A DNA stretch of 64,000 nucleotides. It comes from Sipunculus nudus. Lineage: Eukaryota > Annelida > Sipuncula > Golfingiida > Sipunculidae. Numbering within the stretch: the stretch's first letter is position 1; every line of letters starts with the position of its first letter. Where the stretch lies: contig CM049309.1 of assembly GCA_026874595.1 (NCBI GenBank), positions 23,131,033 through 23,195,032 of the forward strand, written 5' to 3'. The notes beneath the pieces were generated by a model. It was not told the DNA's origin and ran no database searches. It saw only the letters and a list, made by a program, of their open reading frames with translations. Shown piece after piece: positions 11,691 through 24,144 of the stretch. A program made the position numbers and the translations under genes.

Positions 11691-12791
11691 TGAGACCTTC
11701 AAATGAAGCAGTCTGGCTGTTAATAGTGCACAAACTGTAAGTGTTAGACCTGGAATCTCTTATCTGGACATCCATTAAGGTCTTAGGCAAATCTCTTGGA
11801 AAACCTAAAATTAGGGCATAGTAACTTATATTCTGCAAAATACATGAAAGAACATGATTTGAGCACCATATTAGACAGATTTGCATGATTGGTTACAGTA
11901 CGTTGGACCTAGAAACTTCTAATTTGATTAAGGTCCAGGGAGGTTTCTGTAAATATTTCTTGGAAACCTGAAATAATGCCACTGTGACCTATATTCTGCA
12001 AGCTGTGTGACAGAACATGATTTTAACACTATTAGTCAGATGGGCACAAATGGTAGCTGCTGGATGTAGAATAGGTTCATTGTATCCTATATCTTAGAAG
12101 TTCTATTGGCAAAATACATGATCTTAAGCACTCTGGGAGTCGATCATGTTACCCATTGTTCAAGGTTCCTTGAATTTATCTGAGCATCATGGCCCATTGG
12201 CCACTTGTTAGATGTTCTCCTGATTTTTCTGAAGGTTGCATGGGCCCTTTTAGGTTATTTGTGTTGATAAATTTCAGACCAATCTGACATCCAAAATTGC
12301 CACAGGGCTGCCATTTTGAGGAATTGGGAAAATTTTGAGGGCCCCCAGTAAATGGACGACCTTTACATTCCCAAACCTCCAGTTATCCCTGGTTGGATTA
12401 GTTATCTGTTATCTATAAGATTTGTATTTGAAGAATTATTGGTGATGCTGTATATTGTCCATAAATTTATAGGGTCTGTTGTTATTGAGCACAGCTCAAA
12501 TTTAGTCTGATTCTCACTCATAGCAAACATTATATACACATATCAGAATGAACTTACTTATATAGAGTCATTTAATTATAAAATATAAGGTAATAAAGGT
12601 ATATTCATACACTGTACAAATATGGCCCCTGTGAATAATATTTTTAGGATATTTTTATGCTTTTTTTTCAATTTATCAATATAGATAATATATTATACAG
12701 AAAAACTGAAATCTAAAAAAAAGTTAATTACATATAATCAGCTTACATTTATTTGACCCTAGATTGATCACTCACTGTTAATCATTTGTAG
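11691..12791. other. Non-coding, decayed repeats
   Basis: It contains several diverged blocks in the style of family Q (TTAGACCTGGAATCTCTTA near 11750, GTTGGACCTAGAAACTTC near 11905) and then AT-rich sequence up to the AOPEP splice acceptor. No other exon is supported. Confidence 0.5.
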
Positions 12792-12878
12792 CTTGACAGA
12801 TGGAAAAGTTGGAACAAAATTGTCTGCCGGAAAAAATCTGCTCGAAAGAGAAGAAAATTTGACATTCCCTACCAGCAA
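12792..12878 (+). CDS. AOPEP: Aminopeptidase O, internal exon with basic nucleolar-type signal
   Basis: The exon is bounded by the acceptor TTTGTAG and the donor CAA|GTAAGT and reads 29 codons in phase 0: LDRWKSWNKI, then VCRKKSARKR, then RKFDIPYQQ. The run of Lys/Arg corresponds in position to the nucleolar localisation signal known in vertebrate aminopeptidase O, which lies between the M1 catalytic domain and the C-terminal helical domain. Aminopeptidase O is a zinc metallopeptidase that removes N-terminal residues from peptides. The identity rests on continuity with the three downstream exons, all phase 0, whose joined translation keeps the family order. The preceding exons, with the HExxH zinc site, are not seen here and probably lie upstream. 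The intron that follows is about 19.9 kb. Confidence 0.75.
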
Positions 12879-12929
12879 GTAAGTTCTGTAAACTTAAATA
12901 GAATTAGCTAGTAGTATTATTTCAAATGT

Positions 12930-13080
12930 TATAGTGATGGCCTTTTGTCAGTCTCTAGGGCATGTCTTAAAACTGTTGGACCTACCAATCTGAAATTCAA
13001 CACAGTTAGATGTTCCCAAGTTCTCTTTAAATATCTTATAATTCTGAATCAGCTTTTATTTTCTTTTTATCACAATTTTA
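12930..13080 (+). repeat. Repeat family Q fragment
   Basis: The sequence GGGCATGTCTTAAAACTGTTGGACCTACCAATCTGAAATTCAACA matches the family signature at 19025-19090. It is a short fragment inside the AOPEP intron. Confidence 0.5.
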
Positions 13081-13329
13081 TGATTTATTTTAAAATTGAA
13101 AAAATATTATGATAAAAAACACCTGCTTTATCTGTAGAAAATTAATATAGACCAAAAAAAAAAGGTATGGTTCTCAGGCACTGCCTGCATCAATTTTAAC
13201 CCCCTGCATCAAAAATTTTTATTTTGATTTTCAGTAGAAACTTACCAATTTTGAGCTCCAGCTGCTTGGACATTTCTTTCAAGAAGATAAAATCATACAA
13301 TTATGATAAAATTTCCTTTGTTTATGTAG

Positions 13330-14130
13330 ACCTTTTAACTGTTTAGCAGAAGTTCATCTTTTGCAAGAAGCTTGTGCCAATTAGGCCAGTAATTCCACTG
13401 TTCTATCTTGTCTGGACTACCATAATGGTCTCCTCCTTGGACATCAGATCGTACTATGCATAAGTTGCAGGTAGCCCAGAACAGCGCAGCAAGGCTTTTA
13501 ACAGGAACAATGCGTAGAGAGCACATAACACCAGTACTCAAACAACTGTACTGGCTACCTGTAAAGCAGAGAATTGTATTCAAGGTGTTCATCATCATTC
13601 AAAAGACTCTCCATTCTGCCACAGTGCCTTAGTACATGAAAGAGCTCTGTGTAGTGTATTCCCCTAGCAGATTTTGCTCTTCATCTGATCACTGGAGACT
13701 AGAAGTGTCACGCCACTCCAACCAGGTTGGTGAAAGGTCACTAAGAACATTAGGGGGTAAACTGTGGAATGAGTTGCCATCAAATATAAGGGGACCAATC
13801 TCACCTGTCACATTTAGAAAGCACCTTAAGACTATGTTATTTATACAAGGATATGTGCATGCTGCCTAGACTGTGATATAACTCTGGTGGACATGATACA
13901 TTGACTCCTAACAGTGCAATAATTGTTATTTTAGTTCAATCATGGCATTGTAGAGACTCATAATTAAATTATCATGTATATATTTTCTTTGAATGTGTGT
14001 ATAACTTTTTTTTAAATTCAACTTCATTACTAATTGTTTTTATGTTTTATAACTTATTGTATTTTATTACTGTCAAGTTGATAGAAACTATGTAATTTTG
14101 CCCATCTTATCAAAGTGAATAAAATAATGA
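13330..14130 (+). pseudogene. 5'-truncated LINE (CR1/L2-like), C-terminal RT region and tail
   Basis: Reading across frameshifts gives the C-terminal segment of a non-LTR reverse transcriptase: a DYHNGLLL block, then TPVLKQLYWLPVKQRIVFKV-like sequence, and in the open frame at 13636-13869 LRTLGGKLWNELPSNIRGPI followed by TFRKHLKTMLF. In CR1/L2 LINEs this region follows the RT domain. Endonuclease and catalytic RT are absent, as in a typical 5'-truncated insertion. The 3' end is a short AATAATGATAATAAT tail at about 14105-14130. Stops and shifts make it non-functional. It lies in sense inside the long AOPEP intron. A related, differently broken copy is at 51378-53452. Confidence 0.8.
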
Positions 14131-16184
14131 TAATAATAATAAAAATAAATCTGTTATTATCATGCTTTTTCATTTGACATTTTTATTGAAACATATAAAA
14201 AAATAAAAAATAAAAAAACACCCGCCTGCATTGATTTATGGAAAAATGTGCCTCATGAGAACCAAATCTTGTTTTTTTTTTTTTGCCTTATATGAATTTT
14301 TGCTTACTCTGTATGCATATTAATGAAGAGTAGGTAATTCCTGTTAAGATAAGTTCATAAAATGACCTCTGTGATGGATGTATGACCTTGTTTATGTATG
14401 GCTGTTACTAAACATGGCACATATACTCCCATGTTTACAAACACTGCTGAACAGCAATGTGACTGAAGCTGGTTGACTGCAAATGTGCAGAAGTTGAGAA
14501 GTTGCTGGTTGCAAAATATCATTTGCTAAAAATGCTGACTTACCACTAGATGTCCTTGTTAAATGTGTTTGATTTATTTTGGTTTGCCCCCACATGTTAT
14601 AAACACACATGGATATAAACAAAGTGTGCAGCAGGATCAGTGTTTTCTGGCCTATTTTTATGATTGCTTCAAGGGATCATCTTTAATAACCTGGTAATAG
14701 ATGTCAGACATCTGAATAGGCCCCATTAAGAATGCTGCATAATGAGAAACCATGAAATTTCACTTGAGCTATAATTAGTGTCCAGATTGTTGACACAAGG
14801 GGATTCCTCAGCAGATACCCGGCTAGCTTCCATCTTCTCACAGTTTGTGAAATAAAGTACTGTAAAGTATCAGACTCATAATCATATAAATTAAACAAGT
14901 GAAATATGATGGTGCAGAAAAAACTATATTTTTACTTTATTTCAAGCTGAATTTTTTTTTTATAAATTCCTATATTTAGTCCTCAAGTACTCATATGAAA
15001 TTCTTATATTTCTCAATGAGCCTGGTAAATACCCTGCAAAATTTAAAATAACATAAAACCATGAATAACATACTTAATGAATTGGAATATTGACTAATTT
15101 CAGATATGATGTTTATATTTTAGTGGTGTTACTTTACATGCAGAACCATATAAGCTTTTCTGGTCCTTTTACTCTTGCTCAAATCTTTTTCAGTTACACA
15201 AAATGGATTTGAATACCAGATTGGATGACCACATTCTTCCATTGCTTTCATTAAATTTCAATGTGCTTTGAGGTAATTAGCAGAGAGTTGTTAATCCCGA
15301 TGGATCACTCCCATGGTGTGTGCTTGATGAAGCATATTTTTGCTGAGTCAGTAATTGTCTTGTTACCATTAAGAATGCATATCACATGTCATTGATGGGG
15401 GACAGGGAATTTGTTAAAGTTCACACTTTGTGTGGTTAAATGATCACTTTTCCCTTTGACCAATTAAATATTTATTGCTTGTTCATTGGACACGTGTGTA
15501 AGAGAAAACACATTTCATGTTTTATCTATATTTGCTGTGATATGTCAAAATTCAGTTACTACCTGGAATGAAAATTAAGAAATAAAAGTATACCATACAT
15601 ATTTTATAATTTGACATTGTTAAGGAAGCATATCTTATTTCAATGTATCTTATACTTCCATTGATACAGACTTAATGTTATTCAAGCTTTTAAGAAAAGA
15701 ATAGCTTGGACACTCAGTATAACCTCAACTTAATTTTGCCATCTCTTCAGGGCAACCAGTTAATGTATAATTAGCATAGGTTAAAGAAAACACTACCATG
15801 TGGTTGTTTTGTGGACAGTGTTAAGTGGTCATTTTTTATCATAATCTTATTGTCAATTATCTCCTGGCTCATGGGGATTAACTGTCGGAATTAACCAATT
15901 AAGAAGCAGACAATTGATTTTCAGTGGGTTGGCTGATATTTCCTCCTTTTACATTTACTCGGGAAGTAGACTTGTTCCATTCCAAAGACCCATGATACCA
16001 ACCTGCTCTGCTTTTAATCTGCAAATAATCTTGGGTCTTTTATCAAGCATAAATTTGTATCTCTGAGTCATTTTTTGTATGAAATTCTTTTGAAATTCTT
16101 CACTGTTCACACCACATCTAAATGGGCAACATGGTATATTATCCTCCCCCCCCCCCCCTGTTCAGGCAACACACCACCAGATAA
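14131..16184. other. Intronic sequence, one dispersed repeat
   Basis: No exon is recognised. The segment at about 14565-14730 (CCCCCACATGTTATAAACAC, GGATCAGTGTTTTCTGGCC, TTCAAGGGATCATCTTTA) recurs at 29090-29250. The part at about 15230-15560 is free of recognisable repeats and holds several transcription-factor-like words (TGCTGAGTCA, TGTGGTTA, CCTTTGA); its conservation is unknown. A run of 14 C lies at about 16145-16158. Confidence 0.5.
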
Positions 16185-16790
16185 TATATACCACACCCAG
16201 AAGTGCAAGTAGGTCAAAAGAAAATACAGACATAAAAGCCACGCCAAGATGTGCGAAGTGGGACAAACTCTCATCCAAATAGAGATCTACACTGGTCAAA
16301 GTTGGACAAAACCACATCCAGATAAAACACAACCAGACAAAATAAGATGCCTTATTTGCAGAGTTTGATAAAACTCTGGCATAGAGCCACACCCAGATAT
16401 GCAAAGGTGGACAAATCCTCAACAAGACTTAGAGCCACAGCCAAATGTACAAGGTGGGAGAAACTCTTACCCAGGCATAGAGCCACACCAGATATGAAAA
16501 GGGGACAAAATCTAATCCAAACACAGAACCACACCCAGATGTGCAAAGTTGGACATTCTCTCCCAGACATACAGCCACTACTGGATATGCAAAGTAGAAC
16601 AAAACCTCACCCAGACATAGAGCCTTACCCAGATAGGAAAATGGGACAAATCCTCACCCATACATAAAGCCACTCCTAGATATGAAAAGGAGACAAAATC
16701 TCACCCAGATATAGAGTCACAACCATCATAGTGAGGGAAAAAAACATCCAGAAAAAACACTTCCAAACAAAATACCACACCTTAATTTTC
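16185..16790 (+). repeat. Diverged minisatellite, unit about 47-48 bp
   Basis: About 12 diverged copies of a unit of the form CCACACCCAGATATGCAAAG, then GTGGACAAATCCTCACCCAG and ACATAGAG. Units vary between 43 and 57 bp. Long open frames on both strands arise from the unit length and are not proteins. Confidence 0.85.
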
Positions 16791-18984
16791 AGTTTGACAA
16801 TATTACTTCCAGCCTTCAGGTGTAATCATATTCCTGTGCATTTTTACCCAGCTACCCCAGCAAAGGTGCAGAGTGTCATGTTATCACTGTAGTGTGTGTG
16901 CATTTAGGCAGTATGTCAGAATTTCTTAAGTTTTTCACTGAAATCTGATGAAATTGTGTGGAAATATATTTTTCTTGTGTCTAAGAAAGAAATCTTTTAT
17001 ATTTGATGGATTGGTTCAAATGTGGATCCAGAGAATTTTTTTCCAGTTTTGTCTGATATGTCCTCTGTTTGTAACTCCATACAACATCTCGAAAAAACTA
17101 TAAATCAATGCCAAAATTTGTATCCTTTTTTTCTTTCCCAAAGGCCCAATCTACCACAAAATGTTATAAAAAACAACAGGAGTTTAAAAGTTACTGAGAT
17201 ATTTTGTAGACAAACAATTAAATATACATTTAAACATTCATTTTCTGCTTGTTTGGAGATGGTCATCTCAATTGTATCATCATCATGGAGAAAATAGCTA
17301 GCACAACTATCTAGTATTTAACATAACAGATCATGAGTGAGAACAAGGAGTTAAACTGGAGATGATAGAAGGTATTAGAAATCAACAAGCATCTGCTGTG
17401 GTGCACAACCTTCTTAAATATGCTTGTTATCAATATGTCTGAAAGTTTTCTTTGGATTTTAATGAAAATTTGGTGAAGGGAGCTCTAGACCAAGGCTTTG
17501 AAAAAAATGAAGTAGCTTTTCAGATGATCAGATAAATTTTGCATTAGATCAGGTTGTTTGGGGATCAGTTTAGGCATTGGTGGAGGTATGAGCTCTGTGA
17601 GTGCTTTTTTGTTTTCCTAGTAATTTAATTCAGTTTTATAAAATTACCTAGAAGTCTTTATCATACTTAAATAGCTCAAAGGTGAAATTTTTCAGAAGCC
17701 AGCAAAATAGTACTATTTGGCAGCTGCACAGAATTTACCACTAACGTTAGCAATGTATTACGTGTAACTCTTATTTACTAGACAGCTTATATGTACAGTT
17801 GCCTCAATGACCAGGCCCCAGGGGTTCTCCCCGACTTTTTAGACCCCTGCATATAATTAGGATTTTTACAGGTCTGATGACATGCTCCACTAATTGAGAT
17901 CAACGAGTCCTGATTTTGTCCTGATGGTCTACCTGGATGACACGCTCAAGTAATTAAATATGACAACTTGATGGCATCTTCTTCTTCTAGTCATGTGACC
18001 ATCATCAAAGTACTCTTCTCTTCTGGCTGGAGCCTAAAATGTTTGATTTTATTCCACTGTTAACCTCTGTGCATACTAGTTGTGAAATTGATGCCAAACC
18101 TTTGAATTATTTGATGCCTTTCCTGTGGCCCACTGATTGGGGACAGCCTAATTAATGATACTGTGTTATTCAGGGTGTTCACCAGCAATCAGAACCTCTC
18201 CCAGCACTGCCTGGCTGGTCTGGCTGTAGCAGTCTTGCAGACAATGGACTTTATTGCTGTTAATGACACACAGGTTCCCCTCAGACCATCAGTTTTATGA
18301 TTCTAATTAGAAGCTAATACTCTGTAGCAGGGAAAATAATTTATTATTGTATAATTTGAATGAACCAAAGTGATTGTATATACATTAACTAATAAATTAA
18401 TGCATGACATGGAACAATATATTAATCTGGCCTGTGGACATCAGTTGCTGGTTTAATTGTAGCCATTAATTGATTTCAATGTAAAGCACTCCTGTATTTC
18501 AGAAATTTTAACATAGCTAGGCCCTAGCAGCATTTGGTTTGCATCTATATTGTTTAGTACTAAACCAGTTTACTTTAATTAGTCTCAAAGTAGTAATGCT
18601 TGGTGCAAGCACTGTAGTTCACTTTACAAAAGCCTAAATCAGTTTATTCAGAAAAATCCCACATGTGGTTGCATGTTAATCCAGTTTACTGTGCTGTAAA
18701 AATGATTATTTCCTGGGAAGGATTAAAGGTCCGATGGAACCAAAAGTCGCTAACACAGACTAGAAACAGATTGGCCTGTAAGCAATAGGACCCAGTTTAC
18801 TGTTAACTGGACTAAAGTAAATGGAACTTGTATAGACCACCTTTGAAGCAGACTACAGTAAACCAAACTGATGTGGATTAGTTGCCTAGTGCAGACAGAG
18901 TAATCCAATTCATCATTATTTACTAGTGTAAATAATACAGCCATAGATTCACACAGATGCCTTGTGTAACAACATATAATCTCT
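16791..18984. other. Intronic sequence, no gene; possible decayed MITE
   Basis: Mostly single-copy AT-rich DNA. Between about 18550 and 18930 the words CCAGTTTACTTTAAT, TTAATCCAGTTTACTG and CAGTAAACCAAACTGATGTGGATTA are partly inverted relative to one another, as in a decayed palindromic MITE; the ends cannot be fixed. Confidence 0.4.
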
Positions 18985-19262
18985 TATTAGCTCATCATTC
19001 AGCCAGCTGACCAGCCGTTAACAGGGCATGTTTTGAAGCCATTGGACCTAAGAATCTAAAATTCAACATACAGTTAGATGATGTCCCTTAACATTCTCCT
19101 ACCAAACCCAAAACTCAGTCAAGATTTGAGTAAAAACCTCATCCTTTCCCATATTGTTACACTTCAAGACTACCTAATATCAAAACCACAAGAGCTGTTT
19201 TGTTCATCTTGGGCATAAATATTATGTTTTCTATGTACATGCCAATAATTAGGACAGTATTA
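18985..19262 (+). repeat. Repeat family Q, copy 3
   Basis: It begins TTAGCTCATCATTCAGCC and continues CCGTTAACAGGGCATGTTTTGAAGCCATTGGACCTA, the family signature. It directly abuts the Helitron2-like element at 19263. Confidence 0.55.
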
Positions 19263-20390
19263 TTGTATCCCCAGACAAAGTCGGGGGATACTATGTTTTC
19301 ATGCCGGTCCCCCGCCGCCGCATATAAATCTTGTTGGCGCAATAACTAAAAAAATATTTCACGGATCTTTACCAAACTTGGTATATGTATAGATATGGGT
19401 GAGAGGATGACTCCTATTTAAAATGAGGTCATGACCTTTCACTAGGAGATTGTCCTTGACCTTGAATAGGTCAAATTTTGCGGAAAATCACACAAATTTT
19501 TAAATATCTAAAAAAATCTTGCATGTATTGACCCAAAATCAAGTTGCTCGAAGATCATGGATAAGGTTGTCATGTTCCAGAAACTGGAACATCCTTTATT
19601 GATGACCTTTCCTATGAGATTGGCCTTGACCTTGAATATTGCCATTTATGGTGAAAATTACACAAAAGCATTAATATCTCAATATTAAGGTATGCCTGGA
19701 TTGGTCCAAAAATCAACTTGATCGAAGATCTTGGATAGTTTTGTCATGTACCAGAAACTGGTAGTGCCACCTGTTATTCTTTTACTTGTTTTTGTGCCGT
19801 TTAATACCCCATCATTGCCACTTAACAGTACTGTGGGCATTTTAAGACAAAAACTAATGGACAGATTTTTCTTATATTATGCATATACATAGACATGGGT
19901 TATGGGATGATGTATATATAAATTGGGGTCATGACCTTTCCTATGAGATCGGCCTTGACCTTGAATATCGCCATATATGGTGAAAATTACACAAAATCAT
20001 TAATATCTCAATAAGGGATGCATGGATTGGTCCAAAAATCAAATTGATCAAAGATCTTGGAAAGTATTGTCATGTACGGGAAACAGGTAGTGCCACCTGT
20101 TATTCTTTTACTTGTTTTCATGCTGTTTAATACCCCATCATTGCCACTTAACAGTACTGTGAGCATTATAAGTCAAAAACTAATGGACAGATTTCTTTCA
20201 TATTATATACATAGACATGGGTTAGGGGATGATGTATATTGAAATTGGGGTCATGACCTTTTCTTTGAGAGTAACCTTTTCTATGAGAGTGGTCTGATAT
20301 TAATTGTTGCTGAAGATGGGGGGCCTATTCTTAAAGAGGGGGATTAATTGTCTAGGGATACTATGACACTGCGTGCCAAGAAATATCTAG
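19263..20390 (+). mobile_element. Helitron2/Helentron-like element H4 (same family as H3)
   Basis: The first bases TTGTATCCCCAGACAAAGTC and the following 5' hairpin are identical to H3. The inverted subterminal copy is TTGTCTAGGGATAC near 20348, then a degenerate hairpin (GACACTGCGTGCC) and the terminal CTAG at 20387-20390. The interior holds about three units with ATGACCTTTCCTATGAGA and TTACTTGTTTT, but not the DR1-bearing 290-bp array of H3. An IR0-type palindrome AGGTCATGACCT lies near 19425. Confidence 0.75.
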
Positions 20391-20419
20391 TCTGATTTCT
20401 GGAAGTTATACCCTAACAG

Positions 20420-22720
20420 AAAAAAAGCAAAGTTTAAGCACAGTCAAGAAGCACAGAAAAAGCACAATAGAAGTATAAATGGAGCATGCTTTAAGCACAG
20501 CTGTGGCATATAAAAAGCACCTTTTAAGCATATTCAGAGTGTGCTTAAATGTTACTGCAATTGAAATAGCACTTACAAAATATTTGTGCAGGCCAGTGCA
20601 CTATAAAAGAACAAAAAAAGTATACTTAGAGCACTTTTGAAGCACAGTTTCAGCACATGAGAAGCATTCACTGAAGCACAGAAAAAGCACACCTGGAGCA
20701 CTTTTTAAGCAACTATTCAGAACATGAGTAGTATTCATGGAAGCACAGAAAAAGCATACTAGGAGCACTTTTGAAGCACAGTTTTCAGCACATGAGAAGT
20801 ACTCATGGAAGCACAGAAAAAGCATACCAGGAGCACTTTTGAAGCACATATTCAGCACATTAGAAGTATTCATGGATGCACAGAAAAAGCATACTTGGGG
20901 CACTTTTGAACCAGAGTTTCAGCACATGAAAAGTATTCATGGAAGCACAGAAAAAGCATACTTGGGGCACTTTTGAAGCACAGTTTAAGCACATGAAAAG
21001 TATTCATGGAAGCACAGAAAAAGCAAATTTGGAGCACTTAATTCTGAAGTACAGTTTCAGCACATTAGAAGCACACCTGAAGCACTAATGAAAGCACAGA
21101 ATAAGCACAATTGGAGCACTTCTGAAGTACAGTTTCAGCACATAAGAAGCACATGTGAAGCACTCATGGAAGCATAAAATAAGCACAATTGGAGCACTTC
21201 TGAAGTACAGTTTCAGCACATTAGAAGCACATGTGAAGCACCCATGAAAGCACAGATTAAGCACAATTGGAGCACTTCTGAAGTACAGTTTCAGCACATA
21301 AAAAGCACAGTTGAAGCACCAATGGAAGCACAGAATCAGCAATTTTGGAACACTTCTGAAGTACAGTTTCATCATATAAGAAGCACATCTGAAGACATAC
21401 AAGATACAAAAAGAATCAACAAACCATGAGCACTTAAGAACATGATATTTAGCATACAAACACATTCATCTAAAGAAATGGACAAACTGAATGCAAGATA
21501 TTATTAAGTTTATTCCGAATTATCATTGTTTAAGATGAACTCTGGTTTTTTTGAAGGTTGAACTGTTATCTGGCTTTCCAGTACTGCTTATCACCTCCCA
21601 AAATACCCAGCATCTTCATTTTTGGCAAGAATTTCCTGCATTATACATCATACTTTTTTTTTCAAACTGCATGCAATAACTATTGAATAAATCAGAGTCT
21701 TTAACATATTGAAGCTGTCCCTCATTTTATGCACTGTTTAAAGACAATATTTTGAACAGTGACAACCATGTCATTTAGAGTCATATTTGAATTTATGAGT
21801 ATTCATTCTTTTCATATTTTTAAAAAGTGTAACACATCAGAAAATAAGTAATCATATACCTTTATTCTTTAGGTTTCAAGGCATGTTTGGAAACTTATAG
21901 TAAACACAAAAGATCTGTGTTTCAGTTAGTAATGTTGAACTCACTTCAGCTGAAAAGTTTTTTCCTCCTGTTTAGTATACACATATTGCTGCGTGGCTTT
22001 GACCTTTTCATATGCTGCCCTCCACCAGGGTACAAACTAAACTATGATATTCCATACTTAACAAAAAGAACAATTTCAGCACAACAGAACTTAAAATTAT
22101 ACTCATCAATACAAGCAATTTTACTTGCTCATATCTTAGGGACAATTTTGGAAGCACACAGGTAGTACAAATGAAGCATATTTGAGGTGTGTTTTGGACT
22201 TAGCAGATTTTGGAGTTTATTTTCAAGTATGTTATTCATATTCAAAGTACTTCTGAAGCACACTGGAAGCATGGTCTCACTTTGTCATGTTCCATTCTCT
22301 ATCAAGGAGCACAATTTAAGCACAGTAGGACTCATATATAACATGTCAGAACAATGCATTTCCGTTGCTCATTTGTAAAGGAAAATTTTGGAAGTACAAA
22401 ATAAGTTCTAATGAAGCATATTTTAGGTACATTTTGAACTTTTTAGTTTTTGGTATTGACAATAAAGTATGAATGAAGCAGTTTAAGAAGCACAAATTAA
22501 GTACAATTGGAGCACATAATAGGTAGGTTTTATACTTAATCAGTTTGTGGTGTTCACTGAAAGCACAAATGAGGTACATTTAAAGCATATAGTTTGAGCA
22601 TCCAGTAAAATTTCTAAGTTATCAAAAAGCACACTTAAAGCACTTTTCAAGACTAAATTTTGCTGAAAAGCACAAAATAAGCACTAATGAAGCACACTTT
22701 AAGTATACTCCATGCCCAAA
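20420..22720 (+). repeat. AAGCAC repeat field built on an 11-bp monomer
   Basis: The word AAGCAC or a close variant recurs every 11 bases over long stretches. Between about 20600 and 21010 the monomers are grouped in units of about 67 bp (six monomers). Between about 21040 and 21390 they are grouped in units of about 78 bp (seven monomers), for example AAGCACAGATT, AAGCACAATTG, GAGCACTTCTG, AAGTACAGTTT. Scattered, more diverged monomers continue at 22140-22720, with a largely non-repetitive interval at about 21430-22130. Open frames on both strands follow from the 11-bp period. It lies within the AOPEP intron. Confidence 0.85.
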
Positions 22721-22829
22721 AATTTCTGTAAGAAAGGCCTGCAAACATAATGCCCTTTTTTAAATTATCAGGAAAGATATTAACTCACTTAACATGATTA
22801 TTATTGAAGCTATAATCTTTTTTTCAGGG

Positions 22830-23140
22830 ATATAACTTAATATAATCAAATTTATAATAAAGTAAATATATGATGATGCAATTTAGAATTGTGAATCAAT
22901 TTATATATAATAGGTGTTATAATTCAAACCATTCCCCCCTCCCCTGTAACTGAGTCCTTGCACCTGTGCACTGGGGACATTAGTCTCTATTGCTAATGTA
23001 TAATATTTATGAAATTAACAAAATCTGGCACAAGAAAAAAATTAAGATCTAAGTGAAACACGTATTAATTCTTGTCTCAGGAGAATGGGACAACATGATC
23101 AGCTGTGTCTGCATGTCCATAATCTCTTTGTTTATCATTA
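22830..23140 (+). repeat. Dispersed repeat S, single copy
   Basis: It shares GATGCAATTTAGAATTGTGAA, then TTAACAAAATYTGG, and CTCAGGAGAATGGGA with the tandem block at 37130-37960. Confidence 0.6.
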
Positions 23141-23804
23141 TATATATAATAATAATGAACTTGGCCCTAAAACAAGGTGAAAGAAAAATGTCAGAGAACC
23201 AAATGTTAAAAGTATCAGATAAAGTGGGTGTAATATGTCACAGTATTTCAGATAGGAGATAATCCATCTTCAGGTGCATGACATGAAATTAATGAATATA
23301 GAGAAGGGATCAGTTGTAACCTTTATAGTACTGTATCAAAGAATGCTTAAATTTCTTGTCATGGCATAATTTAAGCAAGATTAAGATTTTTCTGAAGAAA
23401 AAGTCAGCTATGGAATATTGTGATAGGATCCATGCAGTTCTCCAAAACATAGAAATGGTCCCATATACATGTTTGTTTCAGTAATATTTACCAAACTCAG
23501 TAATGTGGCAGCATGTATTCTGTGATGTGATAATGAACATTAATGGTAGCTTATAATTCATGGAACATGGCTGCTGTCAGCAAATCCCATCATGTCCTGC
23601 TGTATCTGACTCGGGACAACTTGTATGTCTGCCATAATTTCAACACAGAATCATGTTCCATGAGGTATGGGCAGGCACGTTGACCTGCTGATTTGGTGTC
23701 CTGACTGCATGACCACCTCCAGTCCTGATTAGTAAATAATTACCAGCATGTTGACAGCATCAGGGATGACTTGTATTAACTCTCACTGATGAAATGCATG
23801 GCTT
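23141..23804. other. Intronic sequence, nothing recognised
   Basis: No open frame, repeat or RNA gene is supported in this part of the AOPEP intron. Confidence 0.5.
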
Positions 23805-23985
23805 CTGAGGTCTAGGTATAGAGCACAGGACTCAAGCTTGGATGTCATAATAAGTTCAAATCTTGGATTGAGATTTGTCACAGTTGGCCCCTATATGCAC
23901 TCACTGGCCTTTGGTTAATACTTAGATAATTAAAGATAATCTAAAAAATGGAGGTGGTTACCTGTACCACAAAAAAATTCTCAGT
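23805..23985 (+). mobile_element. tRNA-derived SINE, copy 1 (diverged)
   Basis: A tRNA-like head is visible: a box-A-like TCTAGGTATAGAGCAC and a box-B-like AAGTTCAAATCTTGG, followed by GAGATTTGTCAC. The 3' part ends AAAAATGGAGGTGGTTACCTGTACC and an A-rich run. Head and tail both match the copy at 34070-34445. Confidence 0.6.
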
Positions 23986-24041
23986 GATGAGGAAGTTAAC
24001 CATGCAGATGGACTCCACTGACTCCACATCAGAGCTGTATA

Positions 24042-24044
<3 letters not shown>

Positions 24045-24093
<49 letters not shown>
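24045..24093. repeat. (TA)n microsatellite
   Basis: An uninterrupted TA tract of about 49 bp running into TGTGTGTGTATG. Apparent open frames across it are artefacts. Confidence 0.95.
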
Positions 24094-24101
<8 letters not shown>

Positions 24102-24144
24102 ATGTACATATCATTGATACATTCACTTTTAAGTATTATACTTT

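Noticed and set aside
20601-21465. Overlapping open frames of 100-126 residues on the minus strand with repeated CFH and KLYFRSA words
   Set aside because: They are produced by the 11-bp repeat, which stays open in several frames on both strands; there is no start context or splice support.
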